Shown: positions 34,901 to 47,960 of the stretch, one piece after another | How positions within the stretch are numbered: position 1 is the stretch's first letter | Layout of the letters: each line of letters opens with the position of its first letter | Source of the DNA: Yamagishiella unicocca | Lineage: Eukaryota > Chlorophyta > Chlorophyceae > Chlamydomonadales > Volvocaceae | Assembly (NCBI GenBank): GCA_003116995.1 | Contig: BDSL01000015.1 | Span: 62,001 to 126,000, forward strand | Reading direction: 5' to 3' | DNA: 64,000 bases | The notes under the pieces: generated by a model | Told to the model about the DNA's origin: nothing | What the model saw: the letters and a program-made list of their open reading frames with translations, nothing else | The model's database searches: none | Made by a program: the position numbers and the translations under genes

Positions 34901-37900
34901 TCTTGGGCACGCAGCTTAACGGTAGCAAGAACTAGGTGAAAGGAACGTCCCCACCGAAATTCGCCTCTGGGGATCGCCGCACGAGGACGTCCGGGCCAAT
35001 CGGCAAGCATCGGCTTCTCCGGCAACCTTCGATCGGCCTCGCTCTTGGGCACGCAGCTTAACGGTAGCAAGAACTAGGTGAAAGGAACGTCCCCACCGAA
35101 ATTCGCCTCTCGGGATCGCCGCACGAGGACGTCCGGGCCAATCGGCAAGCATGGGCTTCTCCGGCAACCTTCGATCGGCCTCGCTCTTGGGCACGCAGCT
35201 TAACGGTAGCAAGAACTAGGTGAAAGGAACGTCCCCACCGAAATTCGCCTCTCGGGATCGCCGCACGAGGACGTCTGGGCCAATCGGCAAGCATCGGCTT
35301 CTCCGGCAACCTTCGATCGGCCTCGCTCTTGGGCACGCAGCTTAACGGTAGCAAGAACCAGGTGAAAGGAACGTCCCCACCGAAATTCGCCTCTCGGGAT
35401 CGCCGCACGAGGACGTCCGGGCCAATCGGCAAGCATGGGCTTCTCCGGCAACCTTCGATCGGCCTCGCTCTTGGGCACGCAGCTTAACGGTAGCAAGAAC
35501 TAGGTGAAAGGAACGTCCCCACCGAAATTCGCCTCTCGGGATCGCCGCACGAGGACGTCCGGGCCAATCGGCAAGCATGGCTTCCATGGGCTTCTCCGGC
35601 AACCTTCGATCGGCCTCGCTCTTGGGCACGCAGCTTAACGGTAGCAAGAACTAGGTGAAAGGAACGTCCCCACCGAAATTCGCCTCTCGGGATCGCCGCA
35701 CGAGGACGTCCGGCCAATCGGCAAGCCTCGGCTTCTCCGGCAACCTTCGATCGGCCTCGCTCTTGGGCACGCAGCTTAACGGTAGCAAGAACTAGGTGAA
35801 AGGAACGTCCCCACCGAAATTCGCCTCTCGGGATCGCCGCACGAGGACGTCCGGGCCAATCGGCAAGCATGGGCTTCTCCGGCAACCTTCGATCGGCCTC
35901 GCTCTTGGGCACGCAGCTAACGGTAGCAAGAACTAGGTGAAAGGAACGTCCCCACCGAAATTCGCCTCTCGGGATCGCCGCACGAGGACGTCCGGGCCAA
36001 TCGGCAAGCATGGGCTTCTCCGGCAACCTTCGATCGGCCTCGCTCTTGGGCACGCAGCTTAACGGTAGCAAGAACTAGGTGAAAGGAACGTCCCCACCGA
36101 AATTCGCCTCTGGGGATCGCCGCACGAGGACGTCCGGGCCAATCGGCAAGCATCGGCTTCTCCGGCAACCTTCGATCGGCCTCGCTCTTGGGCACGCAGC
36201 TTAATCGGTAGCAAAACTAGGTGAAAGGAACGTCCCCACCGAAATTCGCCTCTGGGGATCGCCGCACGAGGACGTCCGGGCCAATCGGCAAGCATCGGCT
36301 TCTCCGGCAACCTTCGATCGGCCTCGCTCTTGGGCACGCAGCTTAACGGTAGCAAGAACTAGGTGAAAGGAACGTCCCCACCGAAATTCGCCTCTCGGGA
36401 TCGCCGCACGAGGACGTCCGGGCCAATCGGCAAGCATCGGCTTCTCCGGCAACCTTCGATCGGCCTCGCTCTTGGGCACGCAGCTTAACGGTAGCAAGAA
36501 CTAGGTGAAAGGAACGTCCCCACCGAAATTCGCCTCTCGGGATCGCCGCACGAGGACGTCCGGGCCAATCGGCAAGCATGGGCTTCTCCGGCAACCTTCG
36601 ATCGGCCTCGCTCTTGGGCACGCAGCTTAACGGTAGCAAGAACTAGGTGAAAGGAACGTCCCCACCGAAATTCGCCTCTCGGGATCGCCGCACGAGGACG
36701 TCCGGGCCAATCGGCAAGCATCGGCTTCTCCGGCAACCTTCGATCGGCCTCGCTCTTGGGCACGCAGCTTAACGGTAGCAAGAACTAGGTGAAAGGAACG
36801 TCCCCACCGAAATTCGCCTCTCGGGATCGCCGCACGAGGACGTCCGGGCCAATCGGCAAGCATCGGCTTCTCCGGCAACCTTCGATCGGCCTCGCTCTTG
36901 GGCACGCAGCTTAACGGTAGCAAGAACTAGGTGAAAGGAACGTCCCCACCGAAATTCGCCTCTCGGGATCGCCGCACGAGGACGTCCGGGCCAATCGGCA
37001 AGCATGGGCTTCTCCGGCAACCTTCGATCGGCCTCGCTCTTGGGCACGCAGCTTAACGGTAGCAAGAACTAGGTGAAAGGAACGTCCCCACCGAAATTCG
37101 CCTCTCGGGATCGCCGCACGAGGACGTCCGGGCCAATCGGCAAGCATCGGCTTCTCCGGCAACCTTCGATCGGCCTCGCTCTTGGGCACGCAGCTTAACG
37201 GTAGCAAGAACTAGGTGAAAGGAACGTCCCCACCGAAATTCGCCTCTCGGGATCGCCGCACGAGGACGTCCGGGCCAATCGGCAAGCATGGGCTTCTCCG
37301 GCAACCTTCGATCGGCCTCGCTCTTGGGCACGCAGCTTAACGGTAGCAAGAACTAGGTGAAAGGAACGTCCCCACCGAAATTCGCCTCTCGGGATCGCCG
37401 CACGAGGACGTCCGGGCCAATCGGCAAGCATCGGCTTCTCCGGCAACCTTCGATCGGCCTCGCTCTTGGGCACGCAGCTTAACGGTAGCAAGAACTAGGT
37501 GAAAGGAACGTCCCCACCGAAATTCGCCTCTCGGGATCGCCGCACGAGGACGTCCGGGCCAATCGGCAAGCATGGGCTTCTCCGGCAACCTTCGATCGGC
37601 CTCGCTCTTGGGCACGCAGCTTAACGGTAGCAAGAACTAGGTGAAAGGAACGTCCCCACCGAAATTCGCCTCTCGGGATCGCCGCACGAGGACGTCCGGG
37701 CCAATCGGCAAGCATGGCTTCTCCGGCAACCTTCGATCGGCCTCGCTCTTGGGCACGCAGCTTAACGGTAGCAAGAACTAGGTGAAAGGAACGTCCCCAC
37801 CGAAATTCGCCTCTCGGGATCGCCGCACGAGGACGTCCGGGCCAATCGGCAAGCATGGGCTTCTCCGGCAACCTTCGATCGGCCTCGCTCTTGGGCACGC

Positions 37901-40900
37901 AGCTTAACGGTAGCAAGAACTAGGTGAAAGGAACGTCCCCACCGAAATTCGCCTCTCGGGATCGCCGCACGAGGACGTCCGGGCCAATCGGCAAGCATGG
38001 GCTTCTCCGGCAACCTTCGATCGGCCTCGCTCTTGGGCACGCAGCTTAACGGTAGCAAGAACTAGGTGAAAGGAACGTCCCCACCGAAATTCGCCTCTCG
38101 GGATCGCCGCACGAGGACGTCCGGGCCAATCGGCAAGCATGGGCTTCTCCGGCAACCTTCGATCGGCCTCGCTCTTGGGCACGCAGCTTAACGGTAGCAA
38201 GAACTAGGTGAAAGGAACGTCCCCACCGAAATTCGCCTCTCGGGATCGCCGCACGAGGACGTCCGGGCCAATCGGCAAGCATGGGCTTCTCCGGCAACCT
38301 TCGATCGGCCTCGCTCTTGGGCACGCAGCTTAACGGTAGCAAGAACTAGGTGAAAGGAACGTCCCCACCGAAATTCGCCTCTCGGGATCGCCGCACGAGG
38401 ACGTCCGGGCCAATCGGCAAGCATGGGCTTCTCCGGCAACCTTCGATCGGCCTCGCTCTTGGGCACGCAGCTTAACGGTAGCAAGAACTAGGTGAAAGGA
38501 ACGTCCCCACCGAAATTCGCCTCTCGGGATCGCCGCACGAGGACGTCCGGGCCAATCGGCAAGCATGGGCTTCTCCGGCAACCTTCGATCGGCCTCGCTC
38601 TTGGGCACGCAGCTTAACGGTAGCAAGAACTAGGTGAAAGGAACGTCCCCACCGAAATTCGCCTCTCGGGATCGCCGCACGAGGACGTCCGGGCCAATCG
38701 GCAAGCATGGGCTTCTCCGGCAACCTTCGATCGGCCTCGCTTGCGACGCGCTTACGCAGCAAGAAACTAGGTGAAAGGAACGTCCCCACCGAAATTCGCC
38801 TCTCGGGATCGCCGCACGAGGACGTCCGGGCCAATCGGCAAGCATGGCTTCTCCGGCAACCTTCGATCGGCCTCGCTCTTGGGCACGCAGCTTAACGGTA
38901 GCAAGAACTAGGTGAAAGGAACGTCCCCACCGAAATTCGCCTCTCGGGATCGCCGCACGAGGACGTCCGGGCCAATCGGCAAGCATCGGCTTCTCCGGCA
39001 ACCTTCGATCGGCCTCGCTCTTGGGCACGCAGCTTAACGGTAGCAAGAACTAGGTGAAAGGAACGTCCCCACCGAAATTCGCCTCTCGGGATCGCCGCAC
39101 GAGGACGTCCGGGCCAATCGGCAAGCATCGGCTTCTCCGGCAACCTTCGATCGGCCTCGCTCTTGGGCACGCAGCTTAACGGTAGCAAGAACTAGGTGAA
39201 AGGAACGTCCCCACCGAAATTCGCCTCTCGGGATCGCCGCACGAGGACGTCCGGGCCAATCGGCAAGCATCGGCTTCTCCGGCAACCTTCGATCGGCCTC
39301 GCTCTTGGGCACGCAGCTTAACGGTAGCAAGAACTAGGTGAAAGGAACGTCCCCACCGAAATTCGCCTCTCGGGATCGCCGCACGAGGACGTCCGGGCCA
39401 ATCGGCAAGCATCGGCTTCTCCGGCAACCTTCGATCGGCCTCGCTCTTGGGCACGCAGCTTAACGGTAGCAAGAACTAGGTGAAAGGAACGTCCCCACCG
39501 AAATTCGCCTCTCGGGATCGCCGCACGAGGACGTCCGGGCCAATCGGCAAGCATCGGCTTCTCCGGCAACCTTCGATCGGCCTCGCTCTTGGGCACGCAG
39601 CTTAACGGTAGCAAGAACTAGGTGAAAGGAACGTCCCCACCGAAATTCGCCTCTCGGGATCGCCGCACGAGGACGTCCGGGCCAATCGGCAAGCATCGGC
39701 TTCTCCGGCAACCTTCGATCGGCCTCGCTCTTGGGCACGCAGCTTAACGGTAGCAAGAACTAGGTGAAAGGAACGTCCCCACCGAAATTCGCCTCTCGGG
39801 ATCGCCGCACGAGGACGTCCGGGCCAATCGGCAAGCATCGGCTTCTCCGGCAACCTTCGATCGGCCTCGCTCTTGGGCACGCAGCTTAACGGTAGCAAGA
39901 ACTAGGTGAAAGGAACGTCCCCACCGAAATTCGCCTCTCGGGATCGCCGCACGAGGACGTCGGGCCAATCGGCAAGCATCGGCTTCTCCGGCAACCTTCG
40001 ATCGGCCTCGCTCTTGGGCACGCAGCTTAACGGTAGCAAGAAACTAGGTGAAAGGAACGTCCCCACCGAAATTCGCCTCTGGGGATCGCCGCACGAGGAC
40101 GTCAGGGCCAATCGGCAAGCATCGGCTTCTCCGGCAACCTTCGATCGGCCTCGCTCTTGGGCACGCAGCTTAACGGTAGCAAGAACTAGGTGAAAGGAAC
40201 GTCCCCACCGAAATTCGCCTCTCGGGATCGCCGCACGAGGACGTCCGGGCCAATCGGCAAGCATGGCTTCTCCGGCAACCTTCGATCGGCCTCGCTCTTG
40301 GGCACGCAGCTTAACGGTAGCAAGAACTAGGTGAAAGGAACGTCCCCACCGAAATTCGCCTCTCGGGATCGCCGCACGAGGACGTCGGGCCAATCGGCAA
40401 GCATCGGCTTCTCCGGCAACCTTCGATCGGCCTCGCTCTTGGGCACGCAGCTTAACGGTAGCAAGAACTAGGTGAAAGGAACGTCCCCACCGAAATTCGC
40501 CTCTGGGGATCGCCGCACGAGGACGTCAGGGCCAATCGGCAAGCATCGGCTTCTCCGGCAACCTTCGATCGGCCTCGCTCTTGGGCACGCAGCTTAACGG
40601 TAGCAAGAACTAGGTGAAAGGAACGTCCCCACCGAAATTCGCCTCTCGGGATCGCCGCACGAGGACGTCGGGCCAATCGGCAAGCATCGGCTTCTCCGGC
40701 AACCTTCGATCGGCCTCGCTCTTGGGCACGCAGCTTAACGGTAGCAAGAACTAGGTGAAAGGAACGTCCCCACCGAAATTCGCCTCTGGGATCGCCGCAC
40801 GAGGACGTCCGGGCCAATCGGCAAGCATCGGCTTCTCCGGCAACCTTCGATCGGCCTCGCTCTTGGGCACGCAGCTTAACGGTAGCAAGAACTAGGTGAA

Positions 40901-43900
40901 AGGAACGTCCCCACCGAAATTCGCCTCTGGGGATCGCCGCACGAGGACGTCCGGGCCAATCGGCAAGCATCGGCTTCTCCGGCAACCTTCGATCGGCCTC
41001 GCTCTTGGGCACGCAGCTTAACGGTAGCAAGAACTAGGTGAAAGGAACGTCCCCACCGAAATTCGCCTCTGGGATCGCCGCACGAGGACGTCGGGCCAAT
41101 CGGCAAGCATCGGCTTCTCCGGCAACCTTCGATCGGCCTCGCTCTTGGGCACGCAGCTTAACGGTAGCAAGAACTAGGTGAAAGGAACGTCCCCACGAAA
41201 TTCGCCTCTCGGGATCGCCGCACGAGGACGTCAGGGCCAATCGGCAAGCATCGGCTTCTCCGGCAACCTTCGATCGGCCTCGCTCTTGGGCACGCAGCTT
41301 AACGGTAGCAAGAACTAGGTGAAAGGAACGTCCCCACCGAAATTCGCCTCTGGGATCGCCGCACGAGGACGTCGGGCCAATCGGCAAGCATCGGCTTCTC
41401 CGGCAACCTTCGATCGGCCTCGCTCTTGGGCACGCAGCTTAACGGTAGCAAGAACTAGGTGAAAGGAACGTCCCCACGAAATTCGCCTCTGGGATCGCCG
41501 CACGAGGACGTCAGGGCCAATCGGCAAGCATCGGCTTCTCCGGCAACCTTCGATCGGCCTCGCTCTTGGGCACGCAGCTTAACGGTAGCAAGAACTAGGT
41601 GAAAGGAACGTCCCCACCGAAATTCGCCTCTGGGATCGCCGCACGAGGACGTCGGGCCAATCGGCAAGCATCGGCTTCTCCGGCAACCTTCGATCGGCCT
41701 CGCTCTTGGGCACGCAGCTTAACGGTAGCAAGAACTAGGTGAAAGGAACGTCCCCACCGAAATTCGCCTCTGGGGATCGCCGCACGAGGACGTCAGGGCC
41801 AATCGGCAAGCATCGGCTTCTCCGGCAACCTTCGATCGGCCTCGCTCTTGGGCACGCAGCTTAACGGTAGCAAGAACTAGGTGAAAGGAACGTCCCCACC
41901 GAAATTCGCCTCTGGGATCGCCGCACGAGGACGTCAGGGCCAATCGGCAAGCATCGGCTTCTCCGGCAACCTTCGATCGGCCTCGCTCTTGGGCACGCAG
42001 CTTAACGGTAGCAAGAACTAGGTGAAAGGAACGTCCCCACCGAAATTCGCCTCTGGGATCGCCGCACGAGGACGTCGGGCCAATCGGCAAGCATCGGCTT
42101 CTCCGGCAACCTTCGATCGGCCTCGCTCTTGGGCACGCAGCTTAACGGTAGCAAGAACTAGGTGAAAGGAACGTCCCCACCGAAATTCGCCTCTGGGGAT
42201 CGCCGCACGAGGACGTCAGGGCCAATCGGCAAGCATCGGCTTCTCCGGCAACCTTCGATCGGCCTCGCTCTTGGGCACGCAGCTTAACGGTAGCAAGAAA
42301 TAGGTGAAAGGAACGTCCCCACCGAAATTCGCCTCTGGGGATCGCCGCACGAGGACGTCAGGGCCAATCGGCAAGCATCGGCTTCTCCGGCAACCTTCGA
42401 TCGGCCTCGCTCTTGGGCACGCAGCTTAACGGTAGCAAGAACTAGGTGAAAGGAACGTCCCCACCGAAATTCGCCTCTGGGATCGCCGCACGAGGACGTC
42501 AGGGCCAATCGGCAAGCATCGGCTTCTCCGGCAACCTTCGATCGGCCTCGCTCTTGGGCACGCAGCTTAACGGTAGCAAGAACTAGGTGAAAGGAACGTC
42601 CCCACCGAAATTCGCCTCTGGGGATCGCCGCACGAGGACGTCAGGGCCAATCGGCAAGCATCGGCTTCTCCGGCAACCTTCGATCGGCCTCGCTCTTGGG
42701 CACGCAGCTTAACGGTAGCAAGAACTAGGTGAAAGGAACGTCCCCACCGAAATTCGCCTCTGGGGATCGCCGCACGAGGACGTCAGGGCCAATCGGCAAG
42801 CATCGGCTTCTCCGGCAACCTTCGATCGGCCTCGCTCTTGGGCACGCAGCTTAACGGTAGCAAAACTAGGTGAAAGGAACGTCCCCACCGAAATTCGCCT
42901 CTGGGGATCGCCGCACGAGGACGTCAGGGCCAATCGGCAAGCATCGGCTTCTCCGGCAACCTTCGATCGGCCTCGCTCTTGGGCACGCAGCTTAACGGTA
43001 GCAAGAACTAGGTGAAAGGAACGTCCCCACCGAAATTCGCCTCTGGGATCGCCGCACGAGGACGTCAGGGCCAATCGGCAAGCATCGGCTTCTCCGGCAA
43101 CCTTCGATCGGCCTCGCTCTTGGGCACGCAGCTTAACGGTAGCAAAACTAGGTGAAAGGAACGTCCCCACCGAAATTCGCCTCTGGGGATCGCCGCACGA
43201 GGACGTCAGGCCAATCGGCAAGCATCGGCTTCTCGGCAACCTTCGATCGGCCTCGCTCTTGGGCACGCAGCTTAACGGTAGCAAGAATAGGTGAAAGGAA
43301 CGTCCCCACCGAAATTCGCCTCTGGGGATCGCCGCACGAGGACGTCAGGGCCAATCGGCAAGCATCGGCTTCTCCGGCAACCTTCGATCGGCCTCGCTCT
43401 TGGGCACGCAGCTTAACGGTAGCAAGAACTAGGTGAAAGGAACGTCCCCACCGAAATTCGCCTCTGGGGATCGCCGCACGAGGACGTCAGGGCCAATCGG
43501 CAAGCATCGGCTTCTCCGGCAACCTTCGATCGGCCTCGCTCTTGGGCACGCAGCTTAACGGTAGCAAGAACTAGGTGAAAGGAACGTCCCCACCGAAATT
43601 CGCCTCTGGGGATCGCCGCACGAGGACGTCAGGGCCAATCGGCAAGCATCGGCTTCTCCGGCAACCTTCGATCGGCCTCGCTCTTGGGCACGCAGCTTAA
43701 CGGTAGCAAGAACTAGGTGAAAGGAACGTCCCCACCGAAATTCGCCTCTGGGGATCGCCGCACGAGGACGTCAGGGCCAATCGGCAAGCATCGGCTTCTC
43801 CGGCAACCTTCGATCGGCCTCCGCTCTTGGGCACGCAGCTTAACGGTAGCAAGAAATAGGTGAAAGGAACGTCCCCACCGAAATTCGCCTCTGGGGATCG

Positions 43901-46551
43901 CCGCACGAGGACGTCAGGGCCAATCGGCAAGCATCGGCTTCTCCGGCAACCTTCGATCGGCCTCGCTCTTGGGCACGCAGCTTAACGGTAGCAAGAACTA
44001 GGTGAAAGGAACGTCCCCACCGAAATTCGCCTCTGGGGATCGCCGCACGAGGACGTCAGGGCCAATCGGCAAGCATCGGCTTCTCCGGCAACCTTCGATC
44101 GGCCTCACTCTTGGGCACGCAGCTTAACGGTAGCAAAACTAGGTGAAAGGAACGTCCCCACCGAAATTCGCCTCTGGGGATCGCCGCACGAGGACGTCAG
44201 GGCCAATCGGCAAGCATCGGCTTCTCCGGCAACCTTCGATCGGCCTCACTCTTGGGCACGCAGCTTAACGGTAGCAAGAACTAGGTGAAAGGAACGTCCC
44301 CACCGAAATTCGCCTCTGGGGATCGCCGCACGAGGACGTCAGGGCCAATCGGCAAGCATCGGCTTCTCCGGCAACCTTCGATCGGCCTCACTCTTGGGCA
44401 CGCAGCTTAACGGTAGCAAGAACTAGGTGAAAGGAACGTCCCCACTGAAATTCGCCTCTGGGGATCGCCGCACGAGGACGTCAGGGCCAATCGGCAAGCA
44501 TCGGCTTCTCCGGCAACCTTCGATCGGCCTCCTCTTGGGCACGCAGCTTAACGGTAGCAAAATAGGTGAAAGAACGTCCCCACCGAATTCGCCTCTGGGG
44601 ATCGCCGCACGAGGACGTCAGGGCCAATCGGCAAGCATCGGCTTCTCCGGCAACCTTCGATCGGCCTCCTCTTGGGCACGCAGCTTAACGGTAGCAAGAA
44701 ATAGGTGAAAGGAACGTCCCCACCGAAATTCGCCTCTGGGGATCGCCGCACGAGGACGTCAGGGCCAATCGGCAAGCATCGGCTTCTCGGCAACCTTCGA
44801 TCGGCCTCGCTCTTGGGCACGCAGCTTAACGGTAGCAAAATAGGTGAAAGGAACGTCCCCACCGAAATCGCCTCTGGGATCGCCGCACGAGGACGTCAGG
44901 GCCAATCGGCAAGCATCGGCTCTCCGGCAACCTTCGATCGGCCTCACTCTTGGGCACGCAGCTTAACGGTAGCAAGAACTAGGTGAAAGGAACGTCCCCA
45001 CCGAAATTCGCCTCTGGGGATCGCCGCACGAGGACGTCAGGGCCAATCGGCAAGCATCGGCTTCTCCGGCAACCTTCGATCGGCCTCGCTCTTGGGCACG
45101 CAGCTTAACGGTAGCAAGAACTAGGTGAAAGGAACGTCCCCACCGAAATTCGCCTCTGGGATCGCCGCACGAGGACGTCAGGGCCAATCGGCAAGCCAAG
45201 CATCGGCTCTCCGGCACCTTCGATCGCTCGCTCTGGGCACGCAGCTTAACGTAGCAAGAACTAGGTGAAAGGAACGTCCCCACCGAAATTCGCCTCTGGG
45301 GATCGCCGCACGAGGACGTCAGGGCCAATCGGCAAGCATCGGCTTCTCCGGCAACCTTCGATCGGCCTCGCTCTTGGGCACGCAGCTTAACGGTAGCAAG
45401 AACTAGGTGAAAGGAACGTCCCCACCGAAATTCGCCTCTGGGGATCGCCGCACGAGGACGTCAGGGCCAATCGGCAAGCATCGGCTTCTCCGGCAACCTT
45501 CGATCGGCCTCGCTCTTGGGCGCGCAGCTTAACGGTAGCAAGAACTAGGTGAAAGGAACGTCCCCACCGAAATTTGCCTCTGGGGATCGCCGCACGAGGA
45601 CGTCAGGGCCAATCGGCAAGCATCGGCTTCTCCGGCAACCTTCGATCGGCCTCGCTCTTGGGCACGCAGCTTAACGGTAGCAAGAACTAGGTGAAAGGAA
45701 CGTCCCCACCGAAATTCGCCTCTGGGGATCGCCGCACGAGGACGTCAGGGCCAATCGGCAAGCATCGGCTTCTCCGGCAACCTTCGATCGGCCTCGCTCT
45801 TGGGCACGCAGCTTAACGGTAGCAAGAACTAGGTGAAAGGAACGTCCCCACCGAAATTCGCCTCTGGGGATCGCCGCACGAGGACGTCAGGGCCAATCGG
45901 CAAGCATCGGCTTCTCCGGCAACCTTCGATCGGCCTCGCTCTTGGGCACGCAGCTTAACGGTAGCAAGAACTAGGTGAAAGGAACGTCCCCACCGAAATT
46001 CGCCTCTGGGGATCGCCGCACGAGGACGTCAGGGCCAATCGGCAAGCATCGGCTTCTCTGGCAACCTTCGATCGGCCTCGCTCTTGGGCACGCAGCTTAA
46101 CGGTAGCAATAACTAGGTGAAAGGAACGTCCCCACCGAAATTCGCCTCTGGGGATCGCCGCACGAGGACGTCAGGGCCAATCGGCAAGCATCGGCATCTC
46201 CGGCAACCTTCGATCGGCCTCACTCTTGGGCACGCAGCTTAACGGTAGCAAGAACTAGGTGAAATGAACGTCCCCACCGAAATTCGCCTCTGGGGATCGC
46301 CGCACGAGGACGTCAGGGCCAATCGGCAAGCATCGGCTTCTCCGGCAACCTTCGATCGGCCTCACTCTTGGGCACGCAGCTTAACGGTAGCAATAACTAG
46401 GTGAAAGGAACGTCTCCACCGAAATTCGCCTCTGGGGATCGCCGCACGAGGACGTCAGGGCCAATCGGCAAGCATCGGCTTCTCCGGCAACCTGCGATCG
46501 GCCTCACTCTTGGGCACGCAGCTTAACGGTAGCAATAACTAGGTGAAAGGA
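32000..46551. repeat. Satellite array, 142-bp unit, about 102 copies
   Basis: An uninterrupted head-to-tail array. Each unit contains, in order, CGAGGACGTC, GGGCCAATCGGCAAGCAT, CAACCTTCGATCGGCCTC, GGGCACGCAGCTTAACGGTA, GGTGAAAGGAACGTCCCCAC and GAAATTCGCCTCT. Units are nearly identical, with diagnostic variants: CATCGGC or CATGGGC or CCTCGGC; CTCGGGATC or CTGGGGATC or CTGGGATC; GTCCGGG or GTCTGGG or GTCGGG or GTCAGGG. Before about 39.95 kb GTCCGGG dominates, and from about 42.1 kb GTCAGGG is uniform. One unit near 35577 carries a small insertion, one near 38740 is diverged, and units at 44.5-45.3 kb have several small deletions. The unit length is not a multiple of three, so the overlapping reverse-strand frames of 98 codons in every unit are by-products. 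Confidence 0.97.
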
Positions 46552-47960
46552 ATGAGTACCGCAACGCCCAGCGGCCCAACTGACTCGACCCGCAGTATGT
46601 TGTCGTACTGTGGAAACTGCAGGGTGTTGGTAACGCTGCCGCGTCGGACGTACACGTAGTCGCCGGGCTTGTGTACGATAGGTTTGGCAAGATATCGCCC
46701 GGTGCGCACTGCTGAGTAGCGCAGCGTGTCACGGTGCTGCGCCACCAACAGGTTGCTGGCTGCTGCCGGGTAGGCCTGGCGGACCCAGTCCGCGCGCGCC
46801 AGTAGGGAATCAGCTGCCGCTGCGATGTTGTCAAAGTCGATGGGAGACTCTAGGCGCTCACGAACCGCCGGTGGCACCACAGGCCGCACCCCGCCGTAGA
46901 GCAGCTCATACGGCGAGTACCGCGTGGATGCCTGTGGGGAGCAACGATAACCCAGCAGCAGCTCGGGAAGCTGCTTGATCCAGGCCGTCGGGTCCGCTGC
47001 TTCGTAGCAGGCCTTGCGAAGAGACTCCTTAACAACCTTGACGATGCGCTCGGCTGCCCCATCAGCTTGCGGATGGTTGGGCGATGTATGGCGGGGGTCG
47101 ATGAAGCAACGCTCCAGCAGCGCTGCGAACTCTCCCGCGAATTCACCACCGTTGTCCGTCAGTACCTCTGCCGGCGCACCGAAGCGCGCCAGCACATCAG
47201 CGAAAGCGGCAGCAACACGATCCGCCGTCTTGTCGAGCAGCGGTGTCACCTCGATATGCTTGCTGAAGTGCTCAATGGCGATCATGCAGTACTGGTAACC
47301 GTCAGACGCCTTGGCAAGAGGCCCGGCTAGGTCGACTCCCCAGCGGTAGAACAGGCCCTTGATCTCCAGCGGGTAGAGCTGCGTTGGACGCATCGTGCCC
47401 CGCGCGTTGCTGAGGTCGCAAACCGCACACTCCCGTAGCACCGTCTCGACCTGAGCACGCATGCCGTGCCACCAGTGGCCGAGCTGCAGGAGCGCGAACG
47501 TACGCCTGATGCCCAAGTGTCCAAGGCGACTGTGCGTGGTTGTGACGATGCCGCGCCGTGCGGCTGGCGGTGGACACACTCTTGAAGCTCCGTTAACCAT
47601 CAGCCGCAGCAGTTGGGTTCCATCCCACCGATAGCTGGCAGCGCGGCGTTTGACTCGCCGCGCCACCGTGCCGTCGGCAGTCCCCCCAGCGGCTGTCCCG
47701 CTCTGCTGCAGCAGCGCCATTACAGGCGCGTCTTCCCACACGTCAGGATCGCCGGCTGTCTCCTGGGCCTCCGCCGTCGCTGCTAGAAGCGTGGTGAAGG
47801 AGATGACTAGGTCTGAACCCAGCTGCCGCTGCATCAGGTTGCGTGCCATGTGTGACTCAAGCCCCTCAAGCCCCGCATCAGGATCATCACTCCCCCCCAG
47901 CGGCATGGAGTCCGCCGCCGGGAGCCACCTTGTGGTGGTGTATGCGTGTCGTGGGGCGTG
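46539..47960 (-). pseudogene. Retroelement integrase (HHCC zinc finger + DDE core), 3'-truncated
   Basis: The frame carries a complete HHCC finger, H-x4-H-x29-C-x2-C, beginning THSRLGHLG and ending CAVCDLS. The catalytic core has Asp in WGVDLAGPL, Asp in LTDNGGEFAGEF and Glu in ADGAAERIV, with a second Asp-Glu distance of about 35 residues. GPY/F-like sequence (DYVYVRRG, VESVGPLGVAVL) follows. Upstream residues fit the linker after the methyltransferase-like domain. The last residues IPFT and the TAG stop are read from the first satellite unit, so the natural C-terminus is missing. The active-site residues are intact; the fault lies in the truncation and the upstream frameshift. Confidence 0.9.

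Noticed and set aside
31997..46545. Dozens of reverse-strand open frames of about 98 codons, one per 142 bp, plus some longer ones up to 195 codons
   Set aside because: They are the same satellite unit read in shifting frames. The unit is 142 bp (remainder 1 when divided by 3), so each frame crosses two units and stops at the same TAG. There is no independent start context, codon signature or homology.
32000..46551. CRISPR-like array
   Set aside because: The whole 142-bp unit is repeated without unique spacers, and the window is plainly eukaryotic. It is a tandem satellite.
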